Positions 61,884 to 64,000 of a DNA stretch of 64,000 nt are shown piece by piece. Made by a program: the position numbers and the translations under genes. Source of the DNA: Ensifer oleiphilus (GTDB taxonomy: Bacteria; Pseudomonadota; Alphaproteobacteria; Rhizobiales; Rhizobiaceae); contig NZ_JABWDU010000001.1 in the NCBI RefSeq assembly GCF_013371465.1, forward strand, positions 921,794-985,793, read 5' to 3'. A model generated the notes under the pieces. The model made no database searches. It saw only the letters and a list, made by a program, of their open reading frames with translations, and was not told where the DNA came from. Position 1 is the stretch's first letter, and each line of letters begins with the position of its first letter.

Positions 61884-62774
61884 GTGTCGCTGCTCATCAA
61901 TCGCCGTCAACTGCTCGTCGGCTCGGCGCTTCTGTGCCCCACAATCGCCTTTGGCTCGATGGGAAAAGCCGCCCCTTCTGTCGGCGCGGATGTCGATGCA
62001 CGACTGGCCGAGCTCGAAAAGCGTACCGGTGGTCGGCTCGGCGTTTCCGTCCTCGACATGGAAACCAACATCTCCTTCGGCTGCCGCGAGGATGAGCGTT
62101 TCGCCATGTGCTCGAGCTTCAAGACGCTTGCCGCCGGCTTCATTCTGGCCCGCGCGGATCAGGGCGCCGAAAAGCTCGATCGCCGTATCGTCGTTGCGCA
62201 GAAGGACATCATCGCCCATTCGCCGGTGACCGGGAAACATGTCGGCGGCGAGGGCATGACAATTGCAGAGCTCTGCGCTGCGACGATGACGACAAGCGAC
62301 AACGCTGCGGCGAACCTCTTGCTCGAAAGCTTCGGCGGTCCTGCGGCGCTGACGGCCTGGTTGCGCACGATCGGCGACGAGACCACCCGTCTTGATCGCA
62401 ACGAACCGACACTGAACGAAGCAAAGAAGGGCGACCCACGCGACACGACGACGCCGGCGGCAATGCTGGAGACACTCGGCAATCTCGCCTTCGGCCCGGC
62501 ACTCGCTGAACAGTCGCGCAAGCTTCTGATCGAATGGATGGTTGCCAACACCACCGGCGATGACCGCATTCGTGCCGGGCTGCCGAAGGGATGGGTTGTC
62601 GGCGACAAGACGGGAACGAATGCCACGGGCTCGGCGTCCGACATCGCGATCGTCTGGCCTAAGGGCAGGGGGCCGCTGGTGATCGCCGTTTATATCGCCG
62701 AGGCGACGGCGCCGCTTGCCGAGTTGAACACCGTCTTTGCCGATGTCGGCCGGTTGGCGGCGGAGATGGTTTAG
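61884..62774 (+). CDS. Class A beta-lactamase
   Basis: Periplasmic serine beta-lactamase, 296 aa. I use GTG 61884 (GGAGG 5 bases upstream), which gives a twin-arginine-like signal (INRRQLLVGSALLC); ATG 61854 is an alternative. All class A motifs are present: SxxK (Ser77-Lys80 in CSSFK), SDN (138-140), catalytic Glu174 (RNEPTLNEA, position 166 in standard numbering) and KTG (242-244). The Cys before the nucleophile is seen in many class A enzymes; the residue at standard 238 is Asn, so the carbapenemase-type disulfide is absent. It is a single gene with no neighbouring ampR. Confidence 0.93.
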   Translation: MSLLINRRQLLVGSALLCPTIAFGSMGKAAPSVGADVDARLAELEKRTGGRLGVSVLDMETNISFGCREDERFAMCSSFKTLAAGFILARADQGAEKLDRRIVVAQKDIIAHSPVTGKHVGGEGMTIAELCAATMTTSDNAAANLLLESFGGPAALTAWLRTIGDETTRLDRNEPTLNEAKKGDPRDTTTPAAMLETLGNLAFGPALAEQSRKLLIEWMVANTTGDDRIRAGLPKGWVVGDKTGTNATGSASDIAIVWPKGRGPLVIAVYIAEATAPLAELNTVFADVGRLAAEMV

Positions 62775-62821
62775 CCGGAGGTCGCCAGGTCGGCATTGGC
62801 CGCAGCGGTCTCCGCCGCGCG

Positions 62822-63405
62822 TCACTTCTTCAGCCGGATGACCTGGTCATCGACGCCGATGACGCTCTTGCGGTGGGTGATGGCGATCACCGTCACCTGG
62901 CCGCAGACTTCGCAGATATGCGCCATGATATCGCGCTCGGTTGCCTCGTCGAGCGCCGAACTGGCTTCGTCGAGAAACAGGAATTCGGGATCGTCGTAGA
63001 GGGCGATGGCGATACGCTGACGCTCGCTGCCCGAAAGCTTGAGGCCACGTTCGCCGACCGACGTGTCGACGCCGCGGGCAAAGCCTAGATGAAGTCGAGG
63101 ATGGCCGCCTTGCGGGCAGCCGCGACAAGGTGGTCATGGTCTTGCGGCCGGCCGAGCGCAATGTTGATGGCAAGGCTTTCGTTGAGCATCACGATGTCCT
63201 GCGGCACAACGCCGACCTTTGCGAACCAGTCGGCGCGAGAAATGTCCGTGAGATCTTGGCCGTCCATATAGATCCGACCCTTGGTTGGCTCGATCGATTT
63301 CGGCACCAGCTTGAACGCCGTCGACTTTCCAGCGCCGGTCGGGCCGACCAAATAGGTGACGCGCCCGCGTTCCGCCGGGTGCGCCGATTCAAGGAAAAGT
63401 TGAGA
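62822..63405 (-). pseudogene. Frameshifted, truncated ABC transporter ATPase (ABCB-type)
   Basis: The nucleotide-binding domain is visible in two frames. Frame 1 (to 63085) holds Walker A GPTGAGKST, YMDGQDLTDISRADWF and the Q-loop VVPQDIVMLNESLAINIAL, then hits a TAG stop after AILDFI. Frame 2 resumes at once with GFARGVDTSVGERG, then a degraded signature LSGSERQRIAIA, Walker B FLFLDEASSALDEATE and ITHRKSVIGVDDQVIRLKK, and stops at 62822. The membrane domain is missing. A -1 shift at about 63085-63087 and the lost residues in IAIA(RA)LYDD point to decay of a lipid/multidrug-type exporter. Confidence 0.8.
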
Positions 63406-63423
63406 GTTGTTGGCGGGCTTATT

Positions 63424-63879
63424 TCAGGCTGCAGGGCTTCCGTCGGCGATATCGGATGCGGTATCATCGCGCTGCTGGTCGATGCCCATCGCGCGCTCGA
63501 CCGCTTTGCGTATTTCTTCTTCGATCGCTTCGCGCTGTGTCGCGTCCATCGCCTTGAGTTCGTCTTCGGTGATGCCGTGCGCTTCGAGGATCTGGGCGCG
63601 AATCTGCTCCGCGAAGCTCATCTTGGCGCGTTTCAGGAACTCGTCGCCGACAGTATCGCCCTGTTCGCCGGTTCCGATTGAAGGCTTGGCTTCCTCTTCC
63701 CGGGTCGCGCTGATCCAGAAGGCGTTCGACAGCGAGGCTGAGGTGGATGCCGGCGCAACGGTCGGCGACAGCCGCGGTCGCGCATCGGTGTTGCCATTTT
63801 CCTCGAGTGGTGCGACCGGTCCCGATTGGGCGCGGCGCTGCGAGAAGTAGTAGTTCGAGATGCTGTTGTCGATCTTCAT
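63424..63879 (-). CDS. Hypothetical protein, helical C-terminus
   Basis: 151 aa; the ATG at 63879 follows GGGGGA. It begins MKIDNSISNYYFSQRRAQSG, has a Pro/Ser/Thr-rich middle, then a charged helical section (SFAEQIRAQILEAHGITEDE, REAIEEEIRKAVERAMGI). No signal peptide is seen. I know no family. It stands directly upstream of the broken ABC transporter gene on the same strand, with 18 bases between. Confidence 0.7.
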   Translation of the reverse strand: MKIDNSISNYYFSQRRAQSGPVAPLEENGNTDARPRLSPTVAPASTSASLSNAFWISATREEEAKPSIGTGEQGDTVGDEFLKRAKMSFAEQIRAQILEAHGITEDELKAMDATQREAIEEEIRKAVERAMGIDQQRDDTASDIADGSPAA

Positions 63880-64000
63880 GGGAATCCCCCGGAATCTTCT
63901 GTCCGGGGGAAGCTGCTTTCGGTGGCTTGTGTGGGGCTTGCCGATACAACCCAATAGCGAGAATTAGGGGTGTCTTCTCGCGCTTTAGGGCAGGGTATAG

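Overview
The window looks like chromosomal DNA of a Rhizobiaceae alphaproteobacterium, most likely Ensifer/Sinorhizobium. The GC content is high and genes are densely packed. A betI-betC-betB-betA operon with a choline sulfatase (the Sinorhizobium arrangement) is present, along with a cysH-cysD-cysN cluster and a candidate rhizobial intergenic mosaic repeat inside the bet operon. Species assignment is inference, since no database search was possible. No IS element, prophage, CRISPR array, plasmid origin or rRNA operon was seen. The only RNA gene recognised with confidence is tRNA-Pro(CGG).

Layout. 1-4.3 kb: small secreted or lipid-anchored proteins, the tRNA, and a decayed bile acid:Na+ symporter. 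4.4-7.7 kb: sulfate assimilation (cysH-D-N). 7.9-9.8 kb: a chemoreceptor. 10.2-16.7 kb: two small membrane/periplasmic genes, then the glycine-betaine operon with its BetI operator. 16.8-35.1 kb: mixed metabolism with two c-di-GMP enzymes (EAL-CBS-GGDEF and PAS-GAF-GGDEF-EAL), L-asparaginase, a DeoR regulator with its divergent target, two GSTs, a bestrophin, and a DUF2946/PepSY pair. 35.2-40.0 kb: an L,D-transpeptidase, the peroxide pair ohrR/ohr, and a HerA-like ATPase. 40.0-48.0 kb: efflux and redox genes, including two divergent LysR-controlled clusters. 48.0-55.5 kb: tam, a HAD dehalogenase, a phosphatase, a zinc alcohol dehydrogenase, a branched-chain aminotransferase, Fe-type superoxide dismutase, a metallophosphoesterase and a WYL regulator. 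55.6-64 kb: a LysE exporter, cytochromes c, a nitroreductase, a GNAT/DJ-1 operon, a MerR regulator, a class A beta-lactamase, a broken ABC transporter gene and a hypothetical protein.

How the genes work together. Osmoprotection (choline-O-sulfate to choline to betaine aldehyde to betaine) is the clearest pathway. Sulfate activation and APS reduction form the second. Many remaining units are a regulator divergent from one to three enzymes or transporters, and several have a visible palindrome in the shared promoter: DeoR/DUF4406, OhrR/Ohr, LysR/MFS-AKR and WYL/LysE.

The most unusual signal is on the minus strand at 59881-59984. A possibly leaderless 16-codon ORF ends in an aromatic-rich stretch. 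Downstream of it are three mutually exclusive pairings that match a classical ribosome-mediated attenuator (1:2, 2:3, 3:4 with a U tract), placed just before the GNAT/DJ-1 operon.
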